Shown here piece by piece: positions 22,331-32,515 of a DNA stretch of 64,000 nt (position 1 is its first letter; each line of letters opens with the position of its first letter). Below the pieces are notes generated by a model that did no database searches, was not told where the DNA came from, and worked only from the letters and a program-made list of their open reading frames with translations. The DNA is taken from the NCBI GenBank assembly GCA_964035575.1, contig OZ037890.1, forward strand, positions 620,001 to 684,000, written 5' to 3'. Source of the DNA: Rhynchopus sp. YZ270_cl-10 (lineage: Eukaryota > Euglenozoa > Diplonemea > Diplonemida > Diplonemidae). The position numbers and the translations under genes are program-made.

Positions 22331-23483
22331 TTAAAAAGGTGTGCAAGAGGCAAATTCGTAGCTTTTTTTTCTCGCCGTCCGACAGTTTCACTTCAAAATT
22401 GGAACGTGGTTCACACAAAAAAAATATATATTTCGGTAGTGCTTCAGCGCTTTCAGGTTCTTTTTTTTCTTCTCTCTCTCTCTCTTTTCTACGAGTCTTG
22501 TGTTCGTTCATAAATACGTGTCAACACGTTTTATCCACTTGACCATTTTATTTTGAAATTGTTGGAAATAGTGTAGTTGCGTTTGTTTTTTTTTTTTTTT
22601 TGCGCAACATCACTTTTGTTTTCATTTATCTATACTTTTTTTGCTTCTATTTACTTCAAATACGTGATCCATAACCCGAAGTGTATTGTATAAAGACTTC
22701 GTCAAGGCTGTGTAAAGTGTTCTAGCAGAGAACCCACAGCCATTTTTCTTCTTCTTCTTCCTCTTCATTGTACTTCCTCTTCTTTGACTGGAAAGTATAT
22801 AAAATTAACTCCTTTTTTTTTTTCGTGTAAAGACCTCATGAAGACTTTGTGGCCTTATTTTTTTTTGACTTTCGCTCCCATCACACAAGGTCGGAATATC
22901 CTCGGCAATTCAAAGCGGGCGTTCCTAAAGAAACTGCCTCTCTTCCCTCCTCTCCCCCTCTCCCATTGTTTGAAACTCACGCACACTGAACCCAAGGTTC
23001 TTTGGCGACAACGATTTGAAAAAAACCAAGAATAAGGATGCTATGGCCCCATTCCTCTTTTTCAAAACGTTATTATTTTTTTTTTTTTGTTTCCACTCCC
23101 TATTTCCCTGTTTGTCTCCACCCCTCCCCTTCCCCCCCTTTTCCCTTATAAACCACACACCGCGGGGCTTAGTTTTCTTAAAAAACAGAGCGGTTCGCTT
23201 TTGTTTCCATATTAATACGCGGGAAGATATGTGTCCACATGCATTCACATTTTTTTTTCTCTTTTTGACGAATTGTTGTCTTCATCTCAAAAGCGATGAA
23301 GAGTACAGCATAGTAATGCTGCCCGACGATTCTTTTTTGAATCGTCGTTTCAAAGGGGGCTAAAAAACAATGGCTAAAACGAGAACGAGGTTTGGGCTAT
23401 CCCCCTATTTTTAAAAGGAGCCTTGGTTTTGTATCGGGAGATGTTCGTTGTGGGGTTTTTTTTTTGATAACGAATGTGATCAA

Positions 23484-23520
23484 GGTGACTAAGCATGTGA
23501 AGCTTAGAATCATCTTATAA
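23484..23520 (+). repeat. R3 module with CTAAGC/GCTTAG hairpin
   Basis: GGTGACTAAGC-ATGTGAA-GCTTAG, a 6-bp stem and 7-nt loop, then TCATCTTA. Directly precedes an R2 module. Confidence 0.55.
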
Positions 23521-23535
23521 ACTTTTTCTTTTCTG

Positions 23536-23610
23536 GGGTTCGATAACCCGGCGGAAAACCAGTGCCTGCGTCCGCCGATGAACGGTGAGAGGCGTTTGCA
23601 TTTTCAACTT
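23536..23610 (+). repeat. R2 module
   Basis: GGGGTTCGATAACCCGGCGG, then CTGCGTCCGCCGATGAACGG and GGCGTTTGCATTTTCAACTT, ending in a pyrimidine tract. Confidence 0.6.
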
Positions 23611-23876
23611 TTCTTTTCTTTTTTTTTCTCTGGGTGTTCTGTCCGTATACCAAATAAAGGAGGTGTAATTTGGGTTGTTTGGCAATGTCATCATCTTCCA
23701 AAAAAAAAATGTCAAAGTGGTTTTCTAGATTGACGGGGTGATGTGCCAATGCAACAATATGGTTATGAGTAATTTGGGATCGGGCGGGGGGGTTTTTTTT
23801 TAGAAGGTACATTTTTCGCACCCTCTTTGCTTTCTTTTCGTTTCGTTAAGAAAAGAAAGTATATGAAATAATTAGA

Positions 23877-23920
23877 AGGTACTAAGCATACGAGGCTTAG
23901 GTTCATCTTAGCAAACATTT
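23877..23920 (+). repeat. R3 module
   Basis: GGTACTAAGC-ATACGAG-GCTTAG then GTTCATCTTAGCAAAC and a T/C tract. Confidence 0.55.
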
Positions 23921-24770
23921 TTTTTTTCCCTCTTTTAGGACATATCACAAAAACCTTATGACAGTTTCACTTCACCTAAAAAGAGAGTTTTTGTTTTCTT
24001 CACGCACACCCGCGAGCCTCTCACAAAAAAAGCTGTTCAAGTTTTCCCTTTTTTTTTCCTTTATTTTCCTTTCACCCCCCTTCACTCGCCCGTTCTTATT
24101 CTGATATCTTTCCCTCTCCCTCTCTTCCTTTTTATCCTTCTCCCCTCCACCATAAAATTATATCCCTCCCTCACCCCTGTGGGGTTCGATTTTTTTTGAA
24201 AAGCATACACAAAAAAAAAACTCTTTTTTCAGTACGTTAGGATGCAAAAAAAAAAAAAGCAAAATACCCCCCATTTTCAACATGCAATCATTCCCCCCTC
24301 GGACAGCCCCCAGAAGCGTGAAGCGTTCACGTTTTTTGTTGATATTTACGATGTCTTCAGTCAGCACCTCCCTACAGTTCATGATCTCCAGGACTGAACC
24401 AGCATTCAGGTATTTATGTTTGTTGCTTCAGATGTGATGCCATTTCTGTGGACTCCAGTTTTTTCCGAAAATAACGCTAAAAAACACCTCTATGTTTGAG
24501 TTGTGCGATTGCGGGCGAGGAAAAAACACTGTCTATACAAATTTTTCTTGACCCTCTTCTTAGGGCTCACATTCAGTGTCTGCTTTACGATCTCATCATC
24601 GGACTGGGAGGCACCGTGCTCAATTTAGTAGGTTGGGTCGTGTTCGGTGGCTGGCTCGGGTCGCACCATCACGCCTCACGGATACCCATTCCTCCTCAGC
24701 CTCTTCTTCAGCCTTCCCCTCCCCTCCCCTTCCCTCAATATCTCTCAGAGTCTGTTGTATTTCCCCCTAC

Positions 24771-24772
24771 AG
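24771..24772 (+). promoter_or_regulatory. predicted splice acceptor fixing a gene start
   Basis: TTTCCCCCTACAG ends 11 bases before the ATG at 24784. It argues that the longer open frame upstream (from 24496) is not translated. Confidence 0.55.
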
Positions 24773-24783
24773 ATAATGCTAAA

Positions 24784-27039
24784 ATGACGGACACCGAGCC
24801 ACCAGCAGCTGCCCTTGCAACCCTAGAGCGTGCACTGTCCCCCACCAATGCCTCACCTCCACAGGATAGCGCTTCTGAGCACCAACGCCACGCTGCCAGG
24901 AAGTCCTCCCTTGCGATGCTTCATGAGTCTTTGCTGGAGGAGATTGTCGATGAGGGCGGGGACAGCACACCAGGTCATTCATCTACACCACCGCAGGTAG
25001 ATGACCCACCAGAAGCAAGCTTTGAGGAAGACACCACCACCACCACCCACAGCGCCCCCCTTCAAGACGCACCTCCAGAGTCGCAGGAGACCCCCACGGA
25101 AGGTGCCTCCGGAGATGGCTCACCCACGACAGTTCCTCCAGAGAATTCTGTCTCCGGAACCCAGCCTTCAAATCTTGAAACAGATAGAGGGGATGAGCAA
25201 GAATCCAGAGACAGAGAAGGAGAGACACCAGAGGGGCGAGCTTCTGCGAACAGTTCTGTTGGGGAGGCGAATCACGTAGTACACAATGACGAGGCGAGAG
25301 AGGGTTCGGCTGAAGACACTGCGGGGGAGACACACCCTACAGAATCCCTTTCGACTGAGCACACTGACAACAACGCAGAGGTGTCACCTGCTGAGGGTTC
25401 TGCAGATCTACAGGGTTCGATGGAAGATGCGTCTGATGGGGTGCGTAAAACAGCAGAAATGACTGAAAAAACGGATCCTTCTCGAGAAACTACAAGCAAT
25501 ACAGGGCAAGAGGACCCAACTACGTTAGAGGCAAATAACAGCACAACACAGCCCCCACCCTTGAAGACTGCAGATCAGAGCGGTGGCAATACTGTGCAAG
25601 ATGTGCCCGCAGCAGCGTCTGCCGAGACTGCAAAGAAGCTGCCCACGGAGGGTTCTCCTTCGGCAGTGCCGGCAGCCCCTCCTGCATCGCGATGGAAGAA
25701 GCTTCAAGGGAACGTTGTCATGGAGGAGGAAAGCGATGAGGAGGAGGAGGTCGCACCCCAGGTGGTTGAGACCGTTCCGGCACCAAGCCGTCCAAAGAAG
25801 CCAAGAAAACGTTCAAAGGAAACAGTGGAAGTGGAGCAGCCTTCACCCCCAAAACGGCCGCACCCACGCTGGGTGGACCCGCGAGAAGCAAAGCGACAGG
25901 CAGAGCTGGCAAAGATGCGGGACAATCCGTACCAATACTTTACAGACCAGGTGCTTGAGAGGAAGAAGAAGGAGCGGGCAGTATTGAAGCGTCAGAGGGA
26001 AAAGAGCCAGATGTTTAATGAACACTTGACCCATGAGAGGGAGATGCTGAAAGAACGCAAGAAAGGGGAGGAGGAGGCGAAGGCACGGCAGTTTGAAGAA
26101 CGACAGAATGAGCTGCAGCGACAACGCACAGAACGGGAGGAGCAACGCCGACAGCGCATGCAAGCACAGCACGCCACCACAGGGCTTCGTGCCCCGGGGA
26201 CAGAAGCGATTCCTTTGCACATAGCAATGCAACGCAAATACGAGCAGGACGTTCTCCAACCAGAGCTGCAAAGAAGACGCCAAGAACTTCGCCGCATCAA
26301 AGAGCGTTTTGCCTCCAATCCCGAAGGAATCCATGAACACGAAACCGGGGTTGTCACAATGCTGAAACAACGCAATGCACAACGCAGAGAAGAGGTCCGT
26401 TCGCAAAACGAACACCATCAAAGCCAGGTTGCGCAAATCCGCCGTGAGGCTCGCCTCAACACAAAATCCTTGCACAATGCGATTGAAGCGGACCGTCTTG
26501 CCCGAGAAGAAGCCACCCGAAAGCGACAAAGCATCCAATCAAAGATCGAACGGAAGCGAGAATACTCCAAAAACGTTCACGACAGACTCCCACCTCCGGT
26601 GCCCAGGGCTGTGGTGCAGGTGACCCCCGCTGTGCTGCCTTCGCAGAAGACGTTGGGGAACAACTATCTTCGTGAGGTTGCGGATAGCGGTCTCTTCAGG
26701 AAGAGGCAGGGCGAGCCGAAGCTGCCTGCAGAGGTGCCTTCTCCAGATCGTTTTGTGCGTGCTGAGCGTGCGAGGCAGGGGAACGACTACATGGTGGCGG
26801 CGAGGAAGAAGACGGTGCTGGCGGGTGGTGTCAGTGTCAACGTCACACCGATGGCAGCACCCACAGACGACCTGCGTCCATTGAGGTCAAAGGTGCGTGT
26901 CCTCGAGCGTGCTCTCAACGACGACATACTCCTCCAATCCGCAAGCTCCAACCCCGACCTCCTCCTCGCCCAACAAAAAACCGCACTAAACGCGGCCGCA
27001 GCAGTGAAAGCTAAACTGGACCTTCTCCAACAGCTCTAG
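24784..27039 (+). CDS. 751-aa acidic/coiled-coil protein, function unknown
   Basis: Start chosen at the first ATG after the acceptor at 24771-24772; the frame is open further upstream but that part is pyrimidine-rich. Residues 1-~300 are low-complexity and disordered, rich in Glu, Ser, Thr, Pro and Asp. A basic/Pro segment (SRPKKPRKRSKETVEV) precedes a long, strongly charged coiled coil (~362-610) full of Lys/Arg/Glu/Gln, then a shorter C-terminal tail with helical leucine-rich ends. No membrane segment. The arrangement, and the REYSKNVHDRLPPPVP end of the coil, recalls cytoskeletal or flagellar coiled-coil proteins, but that is a guess from composition. I do not recognise a named family. Confidence 0.75.
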   Translation: MTDTEPPAAALATLERALSPTNASPPQDSASEHQRHAARKSSLAMLHESLLEEIVDEGGDSTPGHSSTPPQVDDPPEASFEEDTTTTTHSAPLQDAPPESQETPTEGASGDGSPTTVPPENSVSGTQPSNLETDRGDEQESRDREGETPEGRASANSSVGEANHVVHNDEAREGSAEDTAGETHPTESLSTEHTDNNAEVSPAEGSADLQGSMEDASDGVRKTAEMTEKTDPSRETTSNTGQEDPTTLEANNSTTQPPPLKTADQSGGNTVQDVPAAASAETAKKLPTEGSPSAVPAAPPASRWKKLQGNVVMEEESDEEEEVAPQVVETVPAPSRPKKPRKRSKETVEVEQPSPPKRPHPRWVDPREAKRQAELAKMRDNPYQYFTDQVLERKKKERAVLKRQREKSQMFNEHLTHEREMLKERKKGEEEAKARQFEERQNELQRQRTEREEQRRQRMQAQHATTGLRAPGTEAIPLHIAMQRKYEQDVLQPELQRRRQELRRIKERFASNPEGIHEHETGVVTMLKQRNAQRREEVRSQNEHHQSQVAQIRREARLNTKSLHNAIEADRLAREEATRKRQSIQSKIERKREYSKNVHDRLPPPVPRAVVQVTPAVLPSQKTLGNNYLREVADSGLFRKRQGEPKLPAEVPSPDRFVRAERARQGNDYMVAARKKTVLAGGVSVNVTPMAAPTDDLRPLRSKVRVLERALNDDILLQSASSNPDLLLAQQKTALNAAAAVKAKLDLLQQL

Positions 27040-27590
27040 TTCTTTTTGTTGATGGAGGGTTTTTTTGTTCACTCCCAAAAGTTTTTCTATCAACGTCACA
27101 TTTTTATCTTGCAAATGGTGTTTCTCTTTGGCCAGTGCTTTGCTTTTGTTTCTGCGAACGCAGATTTCTTTTCCAAGTATTTTTAGTGATTATTTTTTGA
27201 GGGTTGTAAGATGTCCTTAAAGGGATCATCTACCCTTCCTTGTTCTCGTTGTAATGGTTTCCACCAGTGCACAGTGTTATAGGGAAATGGGTGCTTTTTT
27301 TCTCCAAAGATGAGGTTGTGGAAAATGAAGTCACAACACTAACAAATGTACAAAAATCAACTGACTCTGCAAGATCCACTTTCAACTTTACGCACACCGA
27401 TTCTTCTGAAAGGTATGTGTAATAAGGGGGGGACGAAAAACGACGTCACCGTCTCTTTTGTTCCTCTCTCTCTCTCTCTCTCTCTGTGGCATTCTTTTCT
27501 TTTAAAGACGTGTATGCACAACAACACATACACATCTCTCAACATTGTTCTTCTTTCCTCTTTGAAAGCAACCACCACCCCCATTTTTAT
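27040..27590. other. intergenic spacer
   Basis: Probable 3' UTR, then T-rich DNA with a (CT)n microsatellite at about 27466-27485. Ends at the first terminal repeat of the retroelement. No gene seen. Confidence 0.5.
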
Positions 27591-27740
27591 TTTTGCACAC
27601 ACGAAGTGTGATTGGAAACTAAACATATTTAAAACCAACGATAGATCTGTCTTTACGCTTTTTCCTTTTGAATCCTCCCCCTCATCCATTATCATGTGCG
27701 TCATAGGCAAAGAGCCTAAATGGCTGCGGTCAACGAAAAA
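27591..27740 (+). repeat. retroelement repeat A1
   Basis: 150 bp from TTTTGCACACACGAAGTGTG to GGCTGCGGTCAACGAAAAA; identical by eye to A2. Confidence 0.8.
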
Positions 27741-27766
27741 TTTTTTAACTTCGTTACCGAATAAAT

Positions 27767-29671
27767 ATGGCACGGAGGAGTAGGACTCGTGCGCGGGGTG
27801 GCAGGGGACGAGGAGGAGCACGGGTTGCCGTCGTGCAGTGCGTCGCAGGAGCAGTTGGGCCCTCGCTGACGCACCCTCCGCTGCAGTGTGGCTTGAGGCC
27901 CTGTGTGTGGGTACGACGCTGGAGAAGAGCGCGTGCACCACCATTGCGTCCTGCTTTCCCGACATTCGGAGCGCCGCCGAAGATGTACGCGCCTCCACCA
28001 CCGCCCGCGCTCCCGAGGAGGACGGAGGAGGACGATGGGCCTGATGTTGTGCTCCTGTACGGGGAGGCAACGATTGTTTTGGATCGCCGCTTTGTGTCTG
28101 CTCCCGCCGAACGCGCTGAGGGGGAGCTGGCGGAGATCTCCCGTGCTAGGTTGGACCTGGATGCCCTAACGGCGATGGACTCTCAAGGTCTTCTGACAGG
28201 AGTCCTCGACGTGATCCGGTCCCCCGAAGCCTTCACGGCAGCCCTCACCGAGGAGGGCCGAAAAGTCCTGGAGTCGTCAGTCCCGGTAAAGAGAGGGACT
28301 TCCAGGCATATGCTGCGCCACTGGGGGAAGCTGCAGAAGTGGGGTGTGATGTCTCGGTCTGGCGAGCAGAAGGTGATACTTCCCGCCTTCACCGTGCCGA
28401 AGAAGGTGCGGGGACTGAGGCTGGTCTGCGACGGTCGGAAGCTGAACCGCCTGATGCGTGACCCCCCTCCCATGTATCTACCTTCCATACATAAGGTAGT
28501 GAAGAGGTTTCTGGACAGTGCGTACGTGGTGCAAGCTGATGGGCGGAGCTGGTTTTACCAGTTTCCGCTGGCAGATGGTGTGGACGATTTCTTTGGAGTG
28601 AACCTGGCAGGTGCACGCGGACCCTTTGTGAGGGCAAAGCTCAACGTGCTGTGCATGGGGTGGAGTTGGGCGCCGTGCATCGCGCACCGCTCGGCTATGG
28701 TGTTGCTGCCAGAGGATGAAGGGATACCTTGGGTGGACAACTTCTTTGTCGTGGGCAATACCTTGCAGGAGGCAGAGAGGCGCTACTCTTCGTTCCTCCG
28801 ACGCGCTGAACGTGTCGGTGCCGAGCTGAATGACGACGAGGGAGAGGGAGTGCCTAGGACGAACTTTTGCGCTTTGGGCCTGGAGTTTGACTTGGCGAGT
28901 TCCCCAAGACGGTACCGTGCTGCCCCTGACTGGATTGGGAAGTGTGTGGAATCCCCCGTTCTCAGTGCGGTGTTGAAAGACGACTGCACTGCCCGGGATT
29001 TCTACAAAGTATTGGGAGGTTTCGTGTGGTTTTTGTATTGTACCAAACGGAATTTGTGTTATTACCGTGATTCTCTTTCTTTTCTGCGGCGTACCGCGTC
29101 TTTACTTGCTATTGACCCACAAAAGTGGGATGTTCAACTTTTTATCCCCCCATCTGTTATCTCAGAATTCACAGGCATAGTGTCTGTGATGCGTTGTAAT
29201 GACTGGATTGTAGACCAACCAGAGAGACCCACCGTGGTGACTTGGTCAGATGCCTCGGACCGCGAGTGGGCTGCTTTAATAGAATCTGAGTTTTTCGAAC
29301 CTGTTGTTCAGGGTGTGTTTCCAGATCCTGAGAAACATCACATATACCTGAAAGAGCTATACGCTGCTTGGCTAGCCGTTCGGTTAGCGGCCGCAAACCA
29401 CCCTAATCATGAAGTGTCTCTTCAGGTCGACAACGCCGCTGCAGTGGCAGCTATAAACAAAGGTCACAGCAAGAATTATCTAGCTAACGAGCTGCTGTGT
29501 GCGATTTTTGACACTGCAAAGACAGCAAACATGTGTGTATCCGCCACGTGGGTGGACACTTTAAGTCAACGTGCTGACGAGTTCACTCGCGGGACGGTGG
29601 CCCCCACGATGGTGTCACTCCCCCCTGTGCTCAAAGAATACGAGAGTGTGGAGGCAATGTTTTGTCAATAA
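27767..29671 (+). CDS. reverse transcriptase-RNase H of the retroelement
   Basis: 634 codons starting 26 bases after A1. An Arg-rich, Pro-rich N-terminal part (~1-110) is followed by a reverse transcriptase domain: SRHMLRHWGKLQKWGVM and LPAFTVPKKVRGLRLVCDGR (fingers/palm), YVVQADGRSWFYQFPL (palm motif A), LCMGWSWAPCIAHRS (motif B) and WVDNFFVVG (motif C position). An RNase H-like domain follows (~500-620) with VVTWSDASDREWAA, KELYAAWLAV and LQVDNAAAVAAI. The motif style is that of DIRS/Ngaro/VIPER-type elements. No protease or integrase is seen. Confidence 0.75.
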   Translation: MARRSRTRARGGRGRGGARVAVVQCVAGAVGPSLTHPPLQCGLRPCVWVRRWRRARAPPLRPAFPTFGAPPKMYAPPPPPALPRRTEEDDGPDVVLLYGEATIVLDRRFVSAPAERAEGELAEISRARLDLDALTAMDSQGLLTGVLDVIRSPEAFTAALTEEGRKVLESSVPVKRGTSRHMLRHWGKLQKWGVMSRSGEQKVILPAFTVPKKVRGLRLVCDGRKLNRLMRDPPPMYLPSIHKVVKRFLDSAYVVQADGRSWFYQFPLADGVDDFFGVNLAGARGPFVRAKLNVLCMGWSWAPCIAHRSAMVLLPEDEGIPWVDNFFVVGNTLQEAERRYSSFLRRAERVGAELNDDEGEGVPRTNFCALGLEFDLASSPRRYRAAPDWIGKCVESPVLSAVLKDDCTARDFYKVLGGFVWFLYCTKRNLCYYRDSLSFLRRTASLLAIDPQKWDVQLFIPPSVISEFTGIVSVMRCNDWIVDQPERPTVVTWSDASDREWAALIESEFFEPVVQGVFPDPEKHHIYLKELYAAWLAVRLAAANHPNHEVSLQVDNAAAVAAINKGHSKNYLANELLCAIFDTAKTANMCVSATWVDTLSQRADEFTRGTVAPTMVSLPPVLKEYESVEAMFCQ

Positions 29672-29689
29672 TTGTTTTGTTTGTTATGG

Positions 29690-31060
29690 CGCGTGCTGGC
29701 TTTGCTCAGTGCCCCATGAGTTTTTATATTTTTCCCCTGCCCACGGGGCGACGAAGGGATGTTTATTGTTCATCAACATTTTATCGCTGGTGCGTGCTGA
29801 CTCTGCTTGGTGCCCCATGCATTTTATTTTACCTTCCCGCTCACGGAACGACGAAGGGTTTTGTTATTGTTATCATTTTCTCGCTTGGAGCGTGCTGACT
29901 CTGCTTGGTGCCCCTTGTGCTTTTTACTTTTTCCCCTGAAGGGGTGTCAATGTTCATCAACACTTTATCGCTGGTGCGTGCTGACTCTGCTTGGTGCCCC
30001 ATGCATTTTATTTTACCTTCCTGCTCGTGGAGCGACGAGGGGGTGTTCCTTGTTCATCAACCTTTTATCGCTGGTGCGTACTGACTCTGCTTAGTGCCCC
30101 ATGTACTTTTTACCTTTTCCCCTGAAGGGGTATTTATTGTTCATCAACACTTTATCGCTGGTGCGTGCTGACTCTGCTTGGTGCCCCATGCATTTTATTT
30201 TACCTTCCCGCTCACGGAGCGACGAAGGGTTTTGTTATTGTTATCATTTTCTCGCTTGGAGCGTGCTGACTCTGCTTGGTGCCCCTTGTGCTTTTTACTT
30301 TTTCCCCTGAAGGGGTGTCAATGTTCATCAACACTTTATCGCTGGTGCGTGCTGACTCTGCTTGGTGCCCCATGCATTTTATTTTACCTTCCTGCTCGTG
30401 GAGCGACGAGGGGGTGTTCCTTGTTCATCAACCTTTTATCGCTGGTGCGTACTGACTCTGCTTAGTGCCCCATGTACTTTTTACCTTTTCCCCTGAAGGG
30501 GTATTTATTGTTCATCAACACTTTATCGCTGGTGCGTGCTGACTCTGCTTGGTGCCCCATGCATTTTATTTTACCTTCCCGCTCACGGAGCGACGAAGGG
30601 TTTTGTTATTGTTATCATTTTCTCGCTTGGAGCGTGCTGACTCTGCTTGGTGCCCCTTGTGCTTTTTACTTTTTCCCCTGAAGGGGTGTCAATGTTCATC
30701 AACACTTTATCGCTGGTGCGTGCTGACTCTGCTTGGTGCCCCATGCATTTTATTTTACCTTCCCGCTCACGGAGCGACGAAGGGTTTTGTTATTGTTATC
30801 ATTTTCTCGCTTGGAGCGTGCTGACTCTGCTTGGTGCCCCTTGTGCTTTTTACTTTTTCCCCTGAAGGGGTGTCAATGTTCATCAACACTTTATCGCTGG
30901 TGCGTGCTGACTCTGCTTGGTGCCCCATGCATTTTATTTTACCTTCCTGCTCGAGGAGCGACGAAGGGGTGTTTCTTGTTCATCAACATTTCATCGCTGG
31001 TGCGTGCTGACTATGCTTAGTGCCCCATGCATTTTATTGTTTGCCTTCCCGCTCACAGTG
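29690..31060 (+). repeat. nested tandem array, 371-bp higher-order unit
   Basis: Monomers of 86-100 bp all start near TGCTGACTCTGCTTGGTGCC. Four successive monomers (spacings 98, 86, 100 and 87) make a 371-bp unit that repeats from 29795 to 30166 to 30537, followed by partial units. Monomers carry small hairpins such as GCTC-ACG-GAGC or CCCCTGAAGGGG. Overlapping open frames here are a by-product of the repetition. The array fills the place where further retroelement genes would be expected. Confidence 0.75.
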
Positions 31061-31733
31061 CGTCGTAGGAGTGTTTAGTGTTTGTTTTATTTTTCATCAC
31101 CTAGGGTTCAATGGTGGTCTGTGTGGGCCTGTCGCGGGACGACTGGTTTTTCTTTGAGGAGCTTGTCCTCGTATTGTGCGTGCGCGTTCTGTTTTCTTGC
31201 GTTGTGTACGTGGTATTTTCCTGCCAAGGGCGGGTTGTTCTGATGGCCACGAGCCCCGCTATACGCGGTTGAGGACACGTTTTAGTACCACGCCTCCCTG
31301 CTTCACGAACGTCCGCTGCCCGGTAGTTTGGAGAGGCGACTCTCGCGGAAGATTGTCGTTTCGGTGGTGGGTCCGCCCGTGCTGGTTTTTGTAGTCCCTG
31401 CTTATCACTGACACCGTTTTCCTATTTTTTGCTCTCCCGTTTGATGGTACTGACTCTGCTTCGTGCACCATGCGCTTTTATTTTTGTTTGAAATGTGTTC
31501 CCCTGTATGGGGTGTGCTGACTATGCTTGGCACTCCTTGCGCTTACGGCCCCCCCTTATCCACTGTCTTCGAGACGGCGAATGGATATCAACACGATTTC
31601 TTTCTGTGAGTGCTGGCTTGCTCGGTGCTGTGTTTACCGTTTTTCTTTCTTTTCCTACCGTTTCCCCCCTTTTTTCTTCCCCGTTTAACTCCGTACTATG
31701 CTACTATTCCGCTGCGCGGTCCCTTTGGGTCAT
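31061..31733. other. non-coding 3' part of the retroelement
   Basis: GC-richer than the flanks, with relics of the monomer word TGACTCTGCTT near 31450; no convincing frame. Confidence 0.4.
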
Positions 31734-32015
31734 GCTGCGGTCAACGAAAAAAGACATAGTAGTAGAGTAGTAAAGACAGATCAGTTGGTATAATGTTATG
31801 TTTAGTTTTTGCACACACGAAGTGTGATTGGAAACTAAACATATTTAAAACCAACGATAGATCTGTCTTTACGCTTTTTCCTTTTGAATCCTCCCCCTCA
31901 TCCATTATCATGTGCGTCATAGGCAAAGAGCCTAAATGGCTGCGGTCAACGAAAAAAGACATAGTAGTAGAGTAGTAAAGACAGATCAGTTGGTATAATG
32001 TTATGTTTAGTTTTT
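31734..32015 (+). repeat. retroelement repeats B1-A2-B2
   Basis: CTGCGGTCAACGAAAAAAGAC...TTATGTTTAGTTTTT occurs at 31734-31810 (B1) and 31939-32015 (B2), with A2 (31807-31956) between and overlapping both by a few bases. Confidence 0.8.
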
Positions 32016-32076
32016 CAACTCCCTCCCTCCAACTCTCTTCTCCCCCCCTCCTTTTTCAATCTTCAAAAATATTTTT

Positions 32077-32078
32077 AG
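32077..32078 (+). promoter_or_regulatory. predicted splice acceptor
   Basis: A 60-base pyrimidine-rich tract ends ATTTTTAG, 11 bases before the ATG at 32090. The tract begins exactly where retroelement repeat B2 ends. Confidence 0.5.
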
Positions 32079-32089
32079 GATAATATAAG

Positions 32090-32515
32090 ATGGGTCTTAG
32101 CTATGATGAGGTGGAGAACTTGCGGAAGGTGTATCCAGATCGTTTGCAGACCGGATCGAAGATTGCCGACTGTCAGCAACGGAAGGTGATGTACGCGAAG
32201 TCGTACGCGTGGGCGTCGGCGTGGGCGGTTGTGTTCGGGTTCTTCCCGTTGTCAAGCAGAATGATAATGTCCAACCTGAAGCAGGGCGCCTTCTACACAG
32301 CATCCGTCTCCATCTTCGCACCTAAGCTCCGCCGCACTACGTTCCTTTACATAGGGAACCTCCTCGGTGGCTCTGCAGTAGCAGCCTACTGTTACAGAAA
32401 ACACACATCAATCGAAGAAGTTACCGCAGGGGTATGGGCCGTGCAAGCTGCGCATATGGGGACATTCCGTCCGAAGGGGCCAAAATTTGTTGACAAGTAT
32501 GACTTTTTTCTGTGA
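32090..32515 (+). CDS. small membrane protein, function unknown
   Basis: 141 aa, single exon. Two hydrophobic segments are visible, ~40-60 (YAWASAWAVVFGFFPL) and ~85-105 (FLYIGNLLGGSAVAAYCYR), joined by a short segment with basic residues. The C-terminus KFVDKYDFFL is charged and aromatic. Size and topology would suit a small mitochondrial or ER membrane subunit, but no family is recognised. The codon pattern is gene-like and the start is the first ATG after the acceptor at 32077-32078. Confidence 0.65.
   Translation: MGLSYDEVENLRKVYPDRLQTGSKIADCQQRKVMYAKSYAWASAWAVVFGFFPLSSRMIMSNLKQGAFYTASVSIFAPKLRRTTFLYIGNLLGGSAVAAYCYRKHTSIEEVTAGVWAVQAAHMGTFRPKGPKFVDKYDFFL

Larger units (their letters stand above)
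19486..24480. other. T-rich gene desert
   Basis: No supported gene. Contains R3-like (20188-20220), R1 (22216-22330), R3 (23484-23520, 23877-23920) and R2 (23536-23610) modules, a minimal copy of the 17.5-kb MITE (21044-21090), a diverged repeat (21676-21785), poly-G near 20970-20989 and CT/AAG-type microsatellites. Confidence 0.5.
27591..32015 (+). mobile_element. DIRS-order retroelement (Ngaro/VIPER/PAT-like), young fossil
   Basis: Parts in order: repeat A1 (27591-27740), one reading frame with reverse transcriptase and RNase H (27767-29671), a tandem array (29690-31060), a non-coding remainder, then B1 (31734-31810), A2 (31807-31956) and B2 (31939-32015). The A1 ... B1-A2-B2 split direct repeat layout is the hallmark of Ngaro, VIPER and PAT elements, which use a tyrosine recombinase. 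A1 and A2 look identical base for base, so the insertion is recent. I see no recombinase reading frame, so the copy looks incomplete or non-autonomous. Its last repeat stops about 60 bases before the acceptor of the downstream gene. Confidence 0.75.

Noticed and set aside
24496-24783. N-terminal extension of the coiled-coil gene
   Set aside because: Pyrimidine-rich, ends in an acceptor 11 bases before a good ATG.
29807-31020. Series of 69-95-codon frames with near-identical peptides
   Set aside because: Products of the tandem array in the retroelement; no independent coding signal.
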